The position numbers and the translations under genes were made by a program. Shown in pieces: positions 1 to 5,700 of a stretch of DNA of 5,700 bases (its first letter is position 1; each line of letters opens with the position of its first letter). A model generated the notes under the pieces. It made no database searches. It saw nothing but the letters and a program-made list of their open reading frames with translations, and was not told the origin of the DNA. This DNA is from an uncultured Lysobacteraceae bacterium (GTDB lineage Bacteria; Pseudomonadota; Gammaproteobacteria; Xanthomonadales; Xanthomonadaceae): the NCBI GenBank assembly GCA_946886995.1, contig CAMPJU010000101.1:1-5700 (forward strand), in the 5' to 3' direction.

Positions 1-175
1 AGATCGCCTTGGCGTGGCCGATGTGGAGGTAGCCGTTCGGTTCGGGCGGGAAGCGCGTGCGGATCGCGGCGTGGCGGCCGCTGCCCAGGTCCTCGCGGAC
101 GATCTGGCGGATGAAGTCGTTCTTCGGCGCCGCGATGGCGGGCGCCGCGCCTGTGGCGTTGGCGGGGGCGGGCAT
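1..175 (-). CDS. glnS: Glutaminyl-tRNA synthetase, N-terminal 58 codons (cut by window edge)
   Basis: GlnRS is a cytoplasmic class I aminoacyl-tRNA synthetase that charges tRNA-Gln with glutamine using ATP. The visible part contains the family signature [12 protein letters not shown] at residues 19-30, then [20 protein letters not shown] at residues 39-58. Within it the ATP-binding HIGH motif is a literal HIGH at residues 51-54 (bases 14-25). [15 protein letters not shown] is typical of GlnRS; GluRS has a different block around its HIGH motif. The first 17 residues are a low-complexity Ala/Pro leader, as is common in high-GC relatives, so the start is less certain than the identity. The ATG at 173-175 is the only visible ATG just before the conserved block. 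The bases upstream of it on the coding strand are pyrimidine-rich (CTCCTCC), with no Shine-Dalgarno match. The gene diverges from the cyclase gene. The rest of the protein (roughly 500 further residues expected) lies outside the window. Confidence 0.95.
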   Translation of the reverse strand, partial: MPAPANATGAAPAIAAPKNDFIRQIVREDLGSGRHAAIRTRFPPEPNGYLHIGHAKAI

Positions 176-199
176 GGAGGAGTGGCGGGCGAGAACAGC

Positions 200-219
200 G
201 CCCAGTGTAGCGGCTGGGC
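200..219. repeat. Inverted repeat overlapping the putative glnS -10
   Basis: Two perfect 6-base arms, GCCCAG (200-205) and CTGGGC (214-219), are separated by 8 bases. The left arm and spacer overlap the candidate glnS -10 hexamer at 204-209. The geometry (6-8-6) would suit a dimeric regulator. The arms are short, and such repeats arise by chance in GC-rich DNA. The repeat itself is visible; any operator role is inference. Confidence 0.35.
204..209 (-). promoter_or_regulatory. Candidate -10 element for glnS
   Basis: On the minus strand the bases read TACACT, matching four of six positions of the sigma-70 -10 consensus TATAAT, including the key A at position 2 and the final T. It lies 28 bases upstream of the glnS ATG, giving a plausible short leader of about 20 bases. 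No convincing -35 hexamer is found at 16-18 bases spacing. A TGGAC sequence further upstream is too far away, at about 22 bases. This is inference from one hexamer in very GC-rich DNA. Confidence 0.35.
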
Positions 220-247
220 CGTCGCGGGCCGCGTCCACATCGCGCCG

Positions 248-259
248 CGCCCGCGGGCG
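248..259. repeat. 12-base perfect palindrome upstream of the cyclase gene
   Basis: CGCCCGCGGGCG is identical to its reverse complement and is centred between bases 253 and 254. It ends one base before the candidate -10 (260-265) of the cyclase gene, where a bound protein would block RNA polymerase. It is entirely G/C, and in DNA of this composition a chance palindrome of this length is not rare. An operator role is only possible, not shown. Confidence 0.35.
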
Positions 260-265
260 TATGCT
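260..265 (+). promoter_or_regulatory. Candidate -10 element for the cyclase-msrA unit
   Basis: TATGCT matches four of six bases of the TATAAT consensus. It is 28 bases before the chosen ATG at 294, so a transcript starting near 272 would have a leader of about 22 bases. The ATG at 261 lies inside this hexamer, which would argue against that ATG as the translation start if the promoter is real. No good -35 hexamer stands 17 bases upstream. Confidence 0.28.
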
Positions 266-281
266 CGCGGCGACCGCGGCC

Positions 282-290
282 GGGGGGTGG
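282..290 (+). promoter_or_regulatory. Ribosome binding site that decides the cyclase start
   Basis: GGGGGGTGG resembles the full anti-16S complement AGGAGGTGA at six of nine positions. Its core ends six bases before the ATG at 294. The alternative in-frame ATGs at 57, 171 and 261 lack a comparable purine tract at the right distance. The site therefore supports 294 as the start, in agreement with the signal peptide beginning exactly there. Confidence 0.5.
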
Positions 291-293
291 CGC

Positions 294-2522
294 ATGCGGG
301 CAGGGATCCTTGTGGCAACGCTGCTGGCGATCGGGTCGGCACTGTTGTCGATGGTCGCCATGGCAGTCCCCGAACACGGGGGGCCCGCGCCCGTGCGCCT
401 GGAGCTCGCGGCGGGCGACGGGATCGCACGGCTGGTCGGCGACGGTCGGGGCGTCCATCTGTCGCGGCCGGGCGAGACCCGGGTCCGCATGTACTTCGAA
501 TTGCCGCGCGCCTCCCCCGGCGACCCTCCCTGGGTCGTCCGGCTGGAGCGCGACAGCCTGGCGCTGCGACTGGAGTCCGGTGCCTGGCGCGGGCCGGTGC
601 GCGACTTCTTCGCGCCGCGCCGGGATGCCGGGCTGTTGCCGGGTTCGTTCACCTTCGCGTTGCCGGCGGGCTGGTCCGGTCCGCGCGAACTCGAATTGGT
701 GGTGGCGGCGGATGCGCCCCGCACGTTGTGGCCGCGCGTCATGCCGCGCGAGCAGGGAGTGCGGCTCGAGCAGCGCGCGATCGCGCTGGCCGGCGCGCTC
801 TACGCCTGCCTGGCGGTGCTGCTGGCGATCGCGCTGTCGTTGTTCGCCGCCGCGCGCGATCGCGTGTTCCTCGCGCTGGCCGGCTTCCTGGTGGCGTCGC
901 TGGCGGTACTGCTGGCGCTCAACGGCCACCTCTACACGATCTCCTGGTTGCGCTGGTTCGGGGCCTGGCGCATGGCCGGCATCTTCGCGCTGATCCTCCT
1001 CGCGGGGGCTTCGGCATTGCTGGTGATGCAGCGCTACGCCCTGGTCGCCGAGCGCACGCCGCGGTTGCACCGTGCGCTGTCGGTCCTCACCTGGGGCCTG
1101 CTCGCGCTGGTCGCGCTATGCCTGTTGAACCTGGACGGCGGTCGCGCCTGGCTGCAATCGGCGGCCACGGCGGGATGGGAGCTTTCGGCGCTGGGGTGCA
1201 TGGCCTGCTCGGTGGTCGCGTTGCGGCGCGGCTCCTGGCCGGGCGTGCCGATTGCCCTGCTGGCGATGCAGGTGTCGCTGGTGGTCAGCGGGACGCTGTA
1301 CGAACTCGCGATGCGCGGCGTGGGCGAGGACGGATTCTGGATCCGGCATGCGTACCAGCTGGCGCTGGTGGGCTGCGCGGTCGTGCTGTCCGTCGGCCTG
1401 ACCGGGCGGATCACCGAATACCGCATGGCACGCGAACGGGACCGGCTGGCGCGCGACGATTCGGAGCGGCGCCTGCGTCGGGAGGCGGCGAGGGCCTCGT
1501 TTGCGCACATCCTGCAGCAGGGCTTGCGGGACGGGGCGCCGGGCGAGCTTGAACGCGCGGCGCTGTCGGCCGTGCTGCTGCAGCTGGTGCCGCTGTTGGA
1601 CCTGCGATCGGCCGGGCTGGTGGTGCACGGCTGGCATGGTGGGGAACTGCTGTTGGCCGAGCCCGAGGCGCGCCGGCCGCACGTGACCGCATTGATTGCC
1701 GACCGGCTCGGGATGATGAAGGGACTGGCGCGCACGCAGGCGCCACTGCAACTGCCACTGGCCACCACCGAGACGCCGGTGTCCGCATTGGCGGACGAGT
1801 CCGGCCCGGCGGACGCGCCGGGGCCGGTCGGTACGCCATCTGGACGGTTGCACGCGGTGGTGCCACTGCCGATCGCCACCCCGGGCTGGGGGGTGCTGCT
1901 GCTCGAGCGCGGTGATCCCCAGGGCTTCAGCCATGACGAGTTGGCGCTGGCATCGGAGTTCGGCCGGCTGGCCGTGCGCCAGGTCGACGAGGCCTGCGCG
2001 GCGTTGAACCTGCGCCGTTCGGCGGAGCTGGATTCGCTGACCGGCACGCTCAACCGGCGCTCGATCGACCAGCGCCTGGCGACCAGCTTTGCCCAGGCGT
2101 GGGACGCGCAGTCGCCGGTCGCCGTGCTGTTCGTGGACATGGACCATTTCAAGCAGATCAACGACACCTACGGGCATGCGTCGGGCGACGAGTGCCTGCG
2201 CGCGTTGTCGGACACGATGCGCCATGGCCTGCGGCCCGGCGACATCCTCGGGCGCTACGGGGGCGAGGAATTCCTGGTGTTGCTGCCGGGTCGCGACCTG
2301 GCGGGCGCGCTGCCGGTGGCGGAGCGGATCCGCGCGGCGATCGAGCGCCAGCCGCTGTCCTGCCACGGCCACGCGGTCGCCATGACGGTGAGCGTCGGCG
2401 TCGCCGCGCGCAGGCCGCACGAGCGCAATGCCGACGAGGCCGTGGCGCGCGCCGACCGCGCGTTGTACGCGGCCAAGCGGGCGGGGCGGAACCCGGTCGA
2501 GCTGTCACGGGAAGAGGACTAA
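294..2522 (+). CDS. Membrane-bound diguanylate cyclase with periplasmic sensor, 7TM region and GGEEF domain
   Basis: This 742-residue inner-membrane protein should make cyclic di-GMP from two GTP. Residues 1-24 are a signal peptide ([20 protein letters not shown], then VAMA). About 25-158 form a beta-rich periplasmic domain like the 7TMR-DISM extracellular domains. Seven hydrophobic helices follow (about 163-187, 190-213, 225-248, 258-280, 292-311, 316-340, 353-375). Then come a charged coiled-coil linker (377-408) and a weakly GAF-like region (about 410-570). The C-terminal cyclase domain starts with [10 protein letters not shown] at 580, has [12 protein letters not shown] with metal-binding Asp615, and GGEEF at 656-660. 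It also has [11 protein letters not shown] near the end. The product-inhibition I-site RxxD (Arg647-Asp650) is intact, five residues before GGEEF. There is no EAL domain. The frame is open back to base 57, but that would antisense-overlap glnS and hide the signal peptide, so 294 is chosen. msrA follows after 26 bases. The ligand is unknown; the cyclase call is firm, the 7TMR-DISM label moderate. Confidence 0.92.
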   Translation: MRAGILVATLLAIGSALLSMVAMAVPEHGGPAPVRLELAAGDGIARLVGDGRGVHLSRPGETRVRMYFELPRASPGDPPWVVRLERDSLALRLESGAWRGPVRDFFAPRRDAGLLPGSFTFALPAGWSGPRELELVVAADAPRTLWPRVMPREQGVRLEQRAIALAGALYACLAVLLAIALSLFAAARDRVFLALAGFLVASLAVLLALNGHLYTISWLRWFGAWRMAGIFALILLAGASALLVMQRYALVAERTPRLHRALSVLTWGLLALVALCLLNLDGGRAWLQSAATAGWELSALGCMACSVVALRRGSWPGVPIALLAMQVSLVVSGTLYELAMRGVGEDGFWIRHAYQLALVGCAVVLSVGLTGRITEYRMARERDRLARDDSERRLRREAARASFAHILQQGLRDGAPGELERAALSAVLLQLVPLLDLRSAGLVVHGWHGGELLLAEPEARRPHVTALIADRLGMMKGLARTQAPLQLPLATTETPVSALADESGPADAPGPVGTPSGRLHAVVPLPIATPGWGVLLLERGDPQGFSHDELALASEFGRLAVRQVDEACAALNLRRSAELDSLTGTLNRRSIDQRLATSFAQAWDAQSPVAVLFVDMDHFKQINDTYGHASGDECLRALSDTMRHGLRPGDILGRYGGEEFLVLLPGRDLAGALPVAERIRAAIERQPLSCHGHAVAMTVSVGVAARRPHERNADEAVARADRALYAAKRAGRNPVELSREED

Positions 2523-2537
2523 GCTGGCCCGCCCACC

Positions 2538-2541
2538 GGAG
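2538..2541 (+). promoter_or_regulatory. Ribosome binding site of msrA
   Basis: GGAG stands seven bases before the msrA ATG, inside the 26-base gap after the cyclase stop codon. It fixes the start at 2549. No promoter-like sequence fits in the gap, which supports translation from a transcript shared with the cyclase gene. Confidence 0.5.
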
Positions 2542-2548
2542 CCCGTCG

Positions 2549-3130
2549 ATGGCCAGCCAGCCCGCAGTCACGCACCACGTGAACGGCCGTCCGCTGGACG
2601 GCGCGCCCGGACTGTCCCGCGCGGTGTTCGGCATGGGGTGCTTCTGGGGCGCCGAGCGGATGTTCTGGCGCGAAACCGGCGTCGACGTTACCGCCGTCGG
2701 CTATGCGGGCGGCGACACGCCCGACCCGGGCTACCGCGAGGTCTGTTCCGGGCGCACCGGACATGCCGAGGTCGTCCTGGTCGTGTACGACGAAGGCGCG
2801 GTCGCTTACGAGCGACTGTTGCAGCTGTTCTGGGAGGGCCACGACCCGACCCAGGGCATGCGCCAGGGCAATGACGTCGGCACCCAGTACCGTTCGGTGA
2901 TCCATTGCACGACGCCGGCGCAGCACGCGGCCGCGCTGGCCAGCCGCGATGCGTACCAGGCACGGCTCGCGGACCGTGGCTTCGGCCGGATCACCACCGA
3001 GATCGTGTTTCCTGCGCCGCCGTTCCACTACGCGGAGCCGGAGCACCAGCAGTACCTGTCGAAGCATCCGGGCGGCTACTGCGGGCTCGGCGGCACGGGT
3101 GTCGCCTGCCCGGTGGGGACGGGCGCCTAG
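2549..3130 (+). CDS. msrA: Peptide-methionine (S)-S-oxide reductase MsrA
   Basis: MsrA reduces methionine-S-sulfoxide, free or in proteins, back to methionine, with thioredoxin as usual reductant. The 193-residue product carries [13 protein letters not shown] with catalytic Cys31. Other family residues are Glu74 in TGHAE, then Asp109 and Tyr114 in GNDVGTQYR. From my memory of E. coli MsrA these equal Cys51, Glu94, Asp129 and Tyr134, a constant offset of 20. The tail [12 protein letters not shown] gives recycling cysteines Cys178 and Cys187. The second is one residue further along than in E. coli (GVAC rather than GVC). The N-terminus is about 20 residues shorter but keeps the HxVNGR block, so this is the long-type MsrA and looks complete. 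There is no signal peptide, so it is cytoplasmic. No MsrB domain is fused or adjacent. It lies 26 bases after the cyclase gene, probably in one operon, and converges with oxyR after 13 bases. Confidence 0.97.
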   Translation: MASQPAVTHHVNGRPLDGAPGLSRAVFGMGCFWGAERMFWRETGVDVTAVGYAGGDTPDPGYREVCSGRTGHAEVVLVVYDEGAVAYERLLQLFWEGHDPTQGMRQGNDVGTQYRSVIHCTTPAQHAAALASRDAYQARLADRGFGRITTEIVFPAPPFHYAEPEHQQYLSKHPGGYCGLGGTGVACPVGTGA

Positions 3131-3143
3131 CGGGACCGCGCGC
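3131..3143. other. 13-base convergent gap between msrA and oxyR, no terminator seen
   Basis: Only 13 G/C-rich bases separate the msrA stop (TAG) from the oxyR stop (TGA on the minus strand). There is no hairpin followed by a T-tract on either strand here. Transcripts from both sides probably extend into the opposite gene before ending, perhaps by Rho. That last point is inference. Confidence 0.6.
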
Positions 3144-4046
3144 TCAGGGCTTCAGCAGGTCCGGCGGGAGCCGGCGGAACTCGGTTGCCAGCTTGCGCAG
3201 GAAGCCGTCCATGGCCGAACTGCGGCGCCACACCATGGCGATCCTGCGATGCGGCGCGGGGCGGCGGAAGGGAACCAGCGCGATGTCCGGCGACGGCGGC
3301 ACCGGTGGCTGCACCGCGAGCACCGGCAGCAGGGTGATGCCGACGTCGGCGGCGACCATCTGCCGCAGCGTTTCCAGCGATGTCGCCCGGAAGCCATCGC
3401 GCTCGTCCGCGCCCGCCAGGCGGCAGACCTCGAGGGCCTGGTCGCGCAGGCAGTGGCCCTCCTCCAGCAGCAGCAGGTGGCGATCGTCGAGTTCGGAAAC
3501 GGGCACCGACGCGCGCGAGGCGAGCGCATGCGAGCGCGGCACGGCGAGCACGAACGGTTCGTCGAACAGCGGTTCGACGTGCAGCTGCTCGTCGTGCAGC
3601 GGCAACGCGAGGACACCGGCGTCGAGCCGGCCGTCGCGCAGGCGCGCAAGCACCTGGTCGGTCTTTTCCTCGACCAGCAGCAGTTCCAGCCGGGGGAACT
3701 TGCGCCGGATCGCGGGCAGCACGTGCGGCAACAGGTAGGGCGCGAGGGTCGGGAACAGGCCGAGCCTGACCGTGCCCGCTTCCGGATCCATGCTGCGCCG
3801 CGCGATCTCCGCCATCTGCTCGACGTCCGCGATCACCTTGCGCGCGCGTTCGGCGATCTCGATGCCGACCGGCGTCAGCATCACCCGTCGCGGGGCGCGC
3901 TCCACCAGCGCCACGCCGAGCTCCTCCTCCAGCTTGCGGACCTGGGTGGACAGCGTCGGCTGGCTGACGAAGCAGGCCTCCGCGGCACGCCCGAAGTGCC
4001 GGTGGTCGGCCAGGGCCACCAGGTACTTCAGGTCGCGCAGGTTCAT
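3144..4046 (-). CDS. oxyR: Peroxide-sensing LysR-family regulator OxyR
   Basis: OxyR activates peroxide-defence genes when H2O2 oxidises a cysteine pair to a disulfide. The 300-residue protein begins MNLRDLKYLVALADHRHFGR with the LysR helix-turn-helix at about 18-40 (RAAEACFVSQPTLSTQVRKLE). The effector domain follows from about 90. It contains Thr100 and the sensor block LLLLEEGHCLRDQALEVC, placing redox cysteines exactly at 199 and 208, the E. coli OxyR positions. His198 and Arg201 around the peroxidatic Cys are present. FRATSLETLRQMVAADVGITLLP (219-241) is also characteristic. Length is close to E. coli OxyR (305), and nothing is missing. Other cysteines are limited to Cys25 in the DNA-binding region. 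It starts 10 bases after ahpF stops, with no Shine-Dalgarno, so translational coupling is likely. ahpF-oxyR order matches the Xanthomonas arrangement. The orfX that follows oxyR there is not visible; msrA converges instead. Confidence 0.97.
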   Translation of the reverse strand: MNLRDLKYLVALADHRHFGRAAEACFVSQPTLSTQVRKLEEELGVALVERAPRRVMLTPVGIEIAERARKVIADVEQMAEIARRSMDPEAGTVRLGLFPTLAPYLLPHVLPAIRRKFPRLELLLVEEKTDQVLARLRDGRLDAGVLALPLHDEQLHVEPLFDEPFVLAVPRSHALASRASVPVSELDDRHLLLLEEGHCLRDQALEVCRLAGADERDGFRATSLETLRQMVAADVGITLLPVLAVQPPVPPSPDIALVPFRRPAPHRRIAMVWRRSSAMDGFLRKLATEFRRLPPDLLKP

Positions 4047-4056
4047 GGGGCGGCCG

Positions 4057-5661
4057 TCAGGCCGCTGCCGCCTGGGCTTCGTCCGGCGCCGAGGTCCGGA
4101 TCAGGTGGTCGAACGCGCTGAGCGACGCGGTGCAGCCTGCGCCCATCGCGATCACGATCTGCTTGTACGGGACCGTGGTCGCATCGCCGGCGGCGAACAC
4201 GCCGGGCAGCGACGTCGCGCCGCGTTCGTCGATCACGATCTCGCCGCGCGGGCTCAGCTCCACGACGCCGCGTAGCCATTCGGTGTTGGGCAGCAGCCCG
4301 ATCTGGACGAAGACGCCGGCCAGCGCGATGCGTCGGGTCTCGCCGGACTGGCGGTCCTTGTAGACGAGCCCGTCCACGCGCTGTCCGTCGCCCGTGACCT
4401 CGGTCGTCTGCGCGGACACGACGACGTCGACGTTCGGCAGGCTGCGCAGCTTGCGCTGCAGGACCTCGTCGGCGCGCAGCTGGTGGTCGAACTCGACCAG
4501 GGTCACGTGCTCGACGATGCCCGCCAGGTCGATGGCCGCCTCCACGCCGGAATTGCCGCCGCCGACCACGGCCACGCGCTTGCCCTTGAACAGCGGGCCA
4601 TCGCAGTGGGGGCAGTAGGCGACGCCCTTGTTGCGGTACTGGTCCTCGCCCGGCACGCCGAGCTGGCGCCAGCGCGCACCCGTGGACAGCACGACGGAGC
4701 GCGACATCAACGATGCGCCGTTCTCGAGCTTCACCTCGACCAGGCCACCCGGCTCGCGGGCGGGCACGAGGCCCGTGGCGCGTTGCAGGTTCATCACGTC
4801 GACTTCGTAGTCGTGCACGTGCTGCTCGAGCGCGGTCGCCAGCTTCGGGCCCTCGGTGTAGGACACCGACACGAAGTTCTCGATCGCGAGCGTATCGAGC
4901 ACCTGGCCGCCGAAACGCTCGGCGGCGATGCCGGTGCGGATGCCCTTGCGCGCGGCGTAGATCGCCGCCGCGGCGCCCGCGGGACCGCCGCCGACGACCA
5001 GCATGTCGAACGCGTCCTTCTTCGCGATCTCGCCGGCCGCGCGTGCCGCCGCGCCGGTGTCGAGCTTGGCCACGACCTGCTCGACCGTCATCCGGCCGGC
5101 GTCGAACGGCTTGCCGTTGAGGTAGACGGTCGGGACCGACATCACCTCGCGCGCCTCGACCTCGTCCTGGTACAGCGCGCCGTCGATCGCCACGTGGGTG
5201 ATGTTCGGATTGATGACGCTCAGCAGGTTCAGCGACTGCACCGTATCCGGGCAGCTCTGGCACGAGAGCGACATGTAGGTCTCGAAATGGAACTTCCCGT
5301 CCGGGCCGCCGCCCTCGAGGTCGCGGATCTGGTCGGCCAATGCATCGTCGATCTTCGGCGGATGGCCGCCGACCCAGAGGAGGGCCAGGACCAGCGAGGT
5401 GAATTCGTGCCCCAGCGGGATGCCGGCGAAGCGAACGTCGATGTCGGTGCCGCTGCGCACGATGCCGAAGGACGGCTTGCGTTCGGACGCATCGTCGTCG
5501 CGGCGGTAGCTGATCTTGTCGGACATCGTCGCGATGTCCACGAGCAGCGCCTCGAGCTCGCGCGACGCGTCGCCGTCGTCGAGCGAGGCGACCAGCTCGA
5601 TCGGCTGGCGCAGCTTTTCGAGGTAGGCCTGCAACTGGTTGCGGAGATCGGTGTCGAGCAC
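4057..5661 (-). CDS. ahpF: Alkyl hydroperoxide reductase subunit F (NADH-dependent flavoprotein)
   Basis: AhpF takes electrons from NADH through FAD and two disulfide centres and reduces the peroxiredoxin AhpC, which destroys H2O2 and organic hydroperoxides in the cytoplasm. The 534-residue product has an N-terminal double-thioredoxin-like domain (1-200) with CQSC at 134-137. A thioredoxin-reductase-like part follows: FAD-binding [20 protein letters not shown] (224-243), redox CPHC at 350-353, NAD-binding [19 protein letters not shown] (363-381) and a second FAD motif [13 protein letters not shown] (488-500). All four redox cysteines are present. It is slightly longer than E. coli AhpF (521) through a glycine-rich insert near 116-123 and an Ala-rich tail. 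The start codon is GTG at 5659-5661. No ATG is in frame upstream within the window, and [10 protein letters not shown] aligns directly with the known AhpF start MLDTN. The preceding leader is C-rich and has no Shine-Dalgarno. oxyR follows after 10 bases. ahpC is expected beyond 5700 but cannot be seen. Confidence 0.97.
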   Translation of the reverse strand: MLDTDLRNQLQAYLEKLRQPIELVASLDDGDASRELEALLVDIATMSDKISYRRDDDASERKPSFGIVRSGTDIDVRFAGIPLGHEFTSLVLALLWVGGHPPKIDDALADQIRDLEGGGPDGKFHFETYMSLSCQSCPDTVQSLNLLSVINPNITHVAIDGALYQDEVEAREVMSVPTVYLNGKPFDAGRMTVEQVVAKLDTGAAARAAGEIAKKDAFDMLVVGGGPAGAAAAIYAARKGIRTGIAAERFGGQVLDTLAIENFVSVSYTEGPKLATALEQHVHDYEVDVMNLQRATGLVPAREPGGLVEVKLENGASLMSRSVVLSTGARWRQLGVPGEDQYRNKGVAYCPHCDGPLFKGKRVAVVGGGNSGVEAAIDLAGIVEHVTLVEFDHQLRADEVLQRKLRSLPNVDVVVSAQTTEVTGDGQRVDGLVYKDRQSGETRRIALAGVFVQIGLLPNTEWLRGVVELSPRGEIVIDERGATSLPGVFAAGDATTVPYKQIVIAMGAGCTASLSAFDHLIRTSAPDEAQAAAA

Positions 5662-5700
5662 GGGGGATGCCGTTGTCCGGAAATGAGGGAGTGAGTTGGG

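Noticed and set aside
57..293. Upstream extension of the cyclase reading frame to base 57
   Set aside because: It would overlap glnS codons antisense, add an arginine-rich stretch in front of an obvious signal peptide, and lacks an RBS. The ATG at 294 fits better.
777..863. Three GCGATCGC octamers in under 90 bases (777, 825, 856)
   Set aside because: They coincide with Ala-Ile-Ala and Arg-Asp-Arg codons in a GC-rich gene, so codon bias explains them adequately.
14..1552. Long open frame of 512 codons on the plus strand
   Set aside because: It is antisense to glnS and then out of frame with the cyclase gene. Its translation is Arg/Gly/Ala-rich without domain signatures, as expected from GC-rich shadow frames.
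1116..2420. Open frames of 377-434 codons on the minus strand across the cyclase gene
   Set aside because: These are antisense to conserved GGEEF coding sequence and low in hydrophobic structure (Gln/Arg/His/Ser-rich), typical of shadows.
3161..3174. Hairpin CCGGC-GGGA-GCCGG as a terminator after msrA
   Set aside because: The stem is only 5 bases, there is no T-tract after it on either strand, and it lies within oxyR codons.
2949..4121. Plus-strand frame of 390 codons across oxyR
   Set aside because: It is antisense to a clear OxyR. The translation is Arg/Gln/Gly-rich and shows no family motif.
4043..5694. Frames of about 400 codons on both strands inside ahpF
   Set aside because: They overlap the unmistakable AhpF frame, which carries all cofactor and redox motifs; the others are compositional artefacts.
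5662..5700. OxyR binding site upstream of ahpF
   Set aside because: No ATAG/CTAT-type spaced motif is visible in these 39 bases. If present, the site would be upstream of ahpC beyond the window.

Overview
The window reads as ordinary chromosomal DNA from a high-GC gammaproteobacterium, most likely of the Xanthomonadales/Lysobacteraceae (Xanthomonas, Lysobacter or Luteimonas type). Three things point there: strong G/C bias at third codon positions throughout, a GlnRS of the bacterial/eukaryal type, and the gene order ahpF-oxyR, which established work describes in Xanthomonas as part of an ahpC / ahpF-oxyR-orfX cluster. The genus assignment is inference. I see no mobile element, CRISPR array, tRNA or rRNA.

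Layout. Bases 1-175 (minus) hold the first 58 codons of glnS, which runs off the left edge. Bases 176-293 are a divergent promoter region with two short perfect inverted repeats. Bases 294-2522 (plus) encode a membrane diguanylate cyclase (signal peptide, periplasmic domain, seven membrane segments, coiled coil, GAF-like region, GGEEF domain). Twenty-six bases later, 2549-3130 (plus) encode methionine sulfoxide reductase MsrA. Thirteen bases after msrA, and convergent with it, lies the end of oxyR (3144-4046, minus), the peroxide-sensing LysR-type regulator with both redox cysteines. oxyR follows ahpF (4057-5661, minus) after 10 bases. ahpF encodes the flavoprotein reductase of the alkyl hydroperoxide system. 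The last 39 bases are upstream of ahpF, where ahpC would be expected just outside the window.

How the genes work together. ahpF and oxyR form a tight transcription unit: OxyR senses peroxide, and AhpF passes NADH electrons to AhpC, which removes peroxide. MsrA repairs methionines oxidised by the same stress and converges on this unit. The cyclase appears to share a transcript with msrA, so c-di-GMP signalling may be physically linked to oxidative-damage repair here, although adjacency does not prove a functional link. Almost all of the window is coding and every family is known. The points worth a second look are the cyclase's unknown signal, its intramembrane CxxC, the cyclase-msrA pairing, the 13-base convergent gap, and the weak ribosome-binding sites of ahpF and oxyR.
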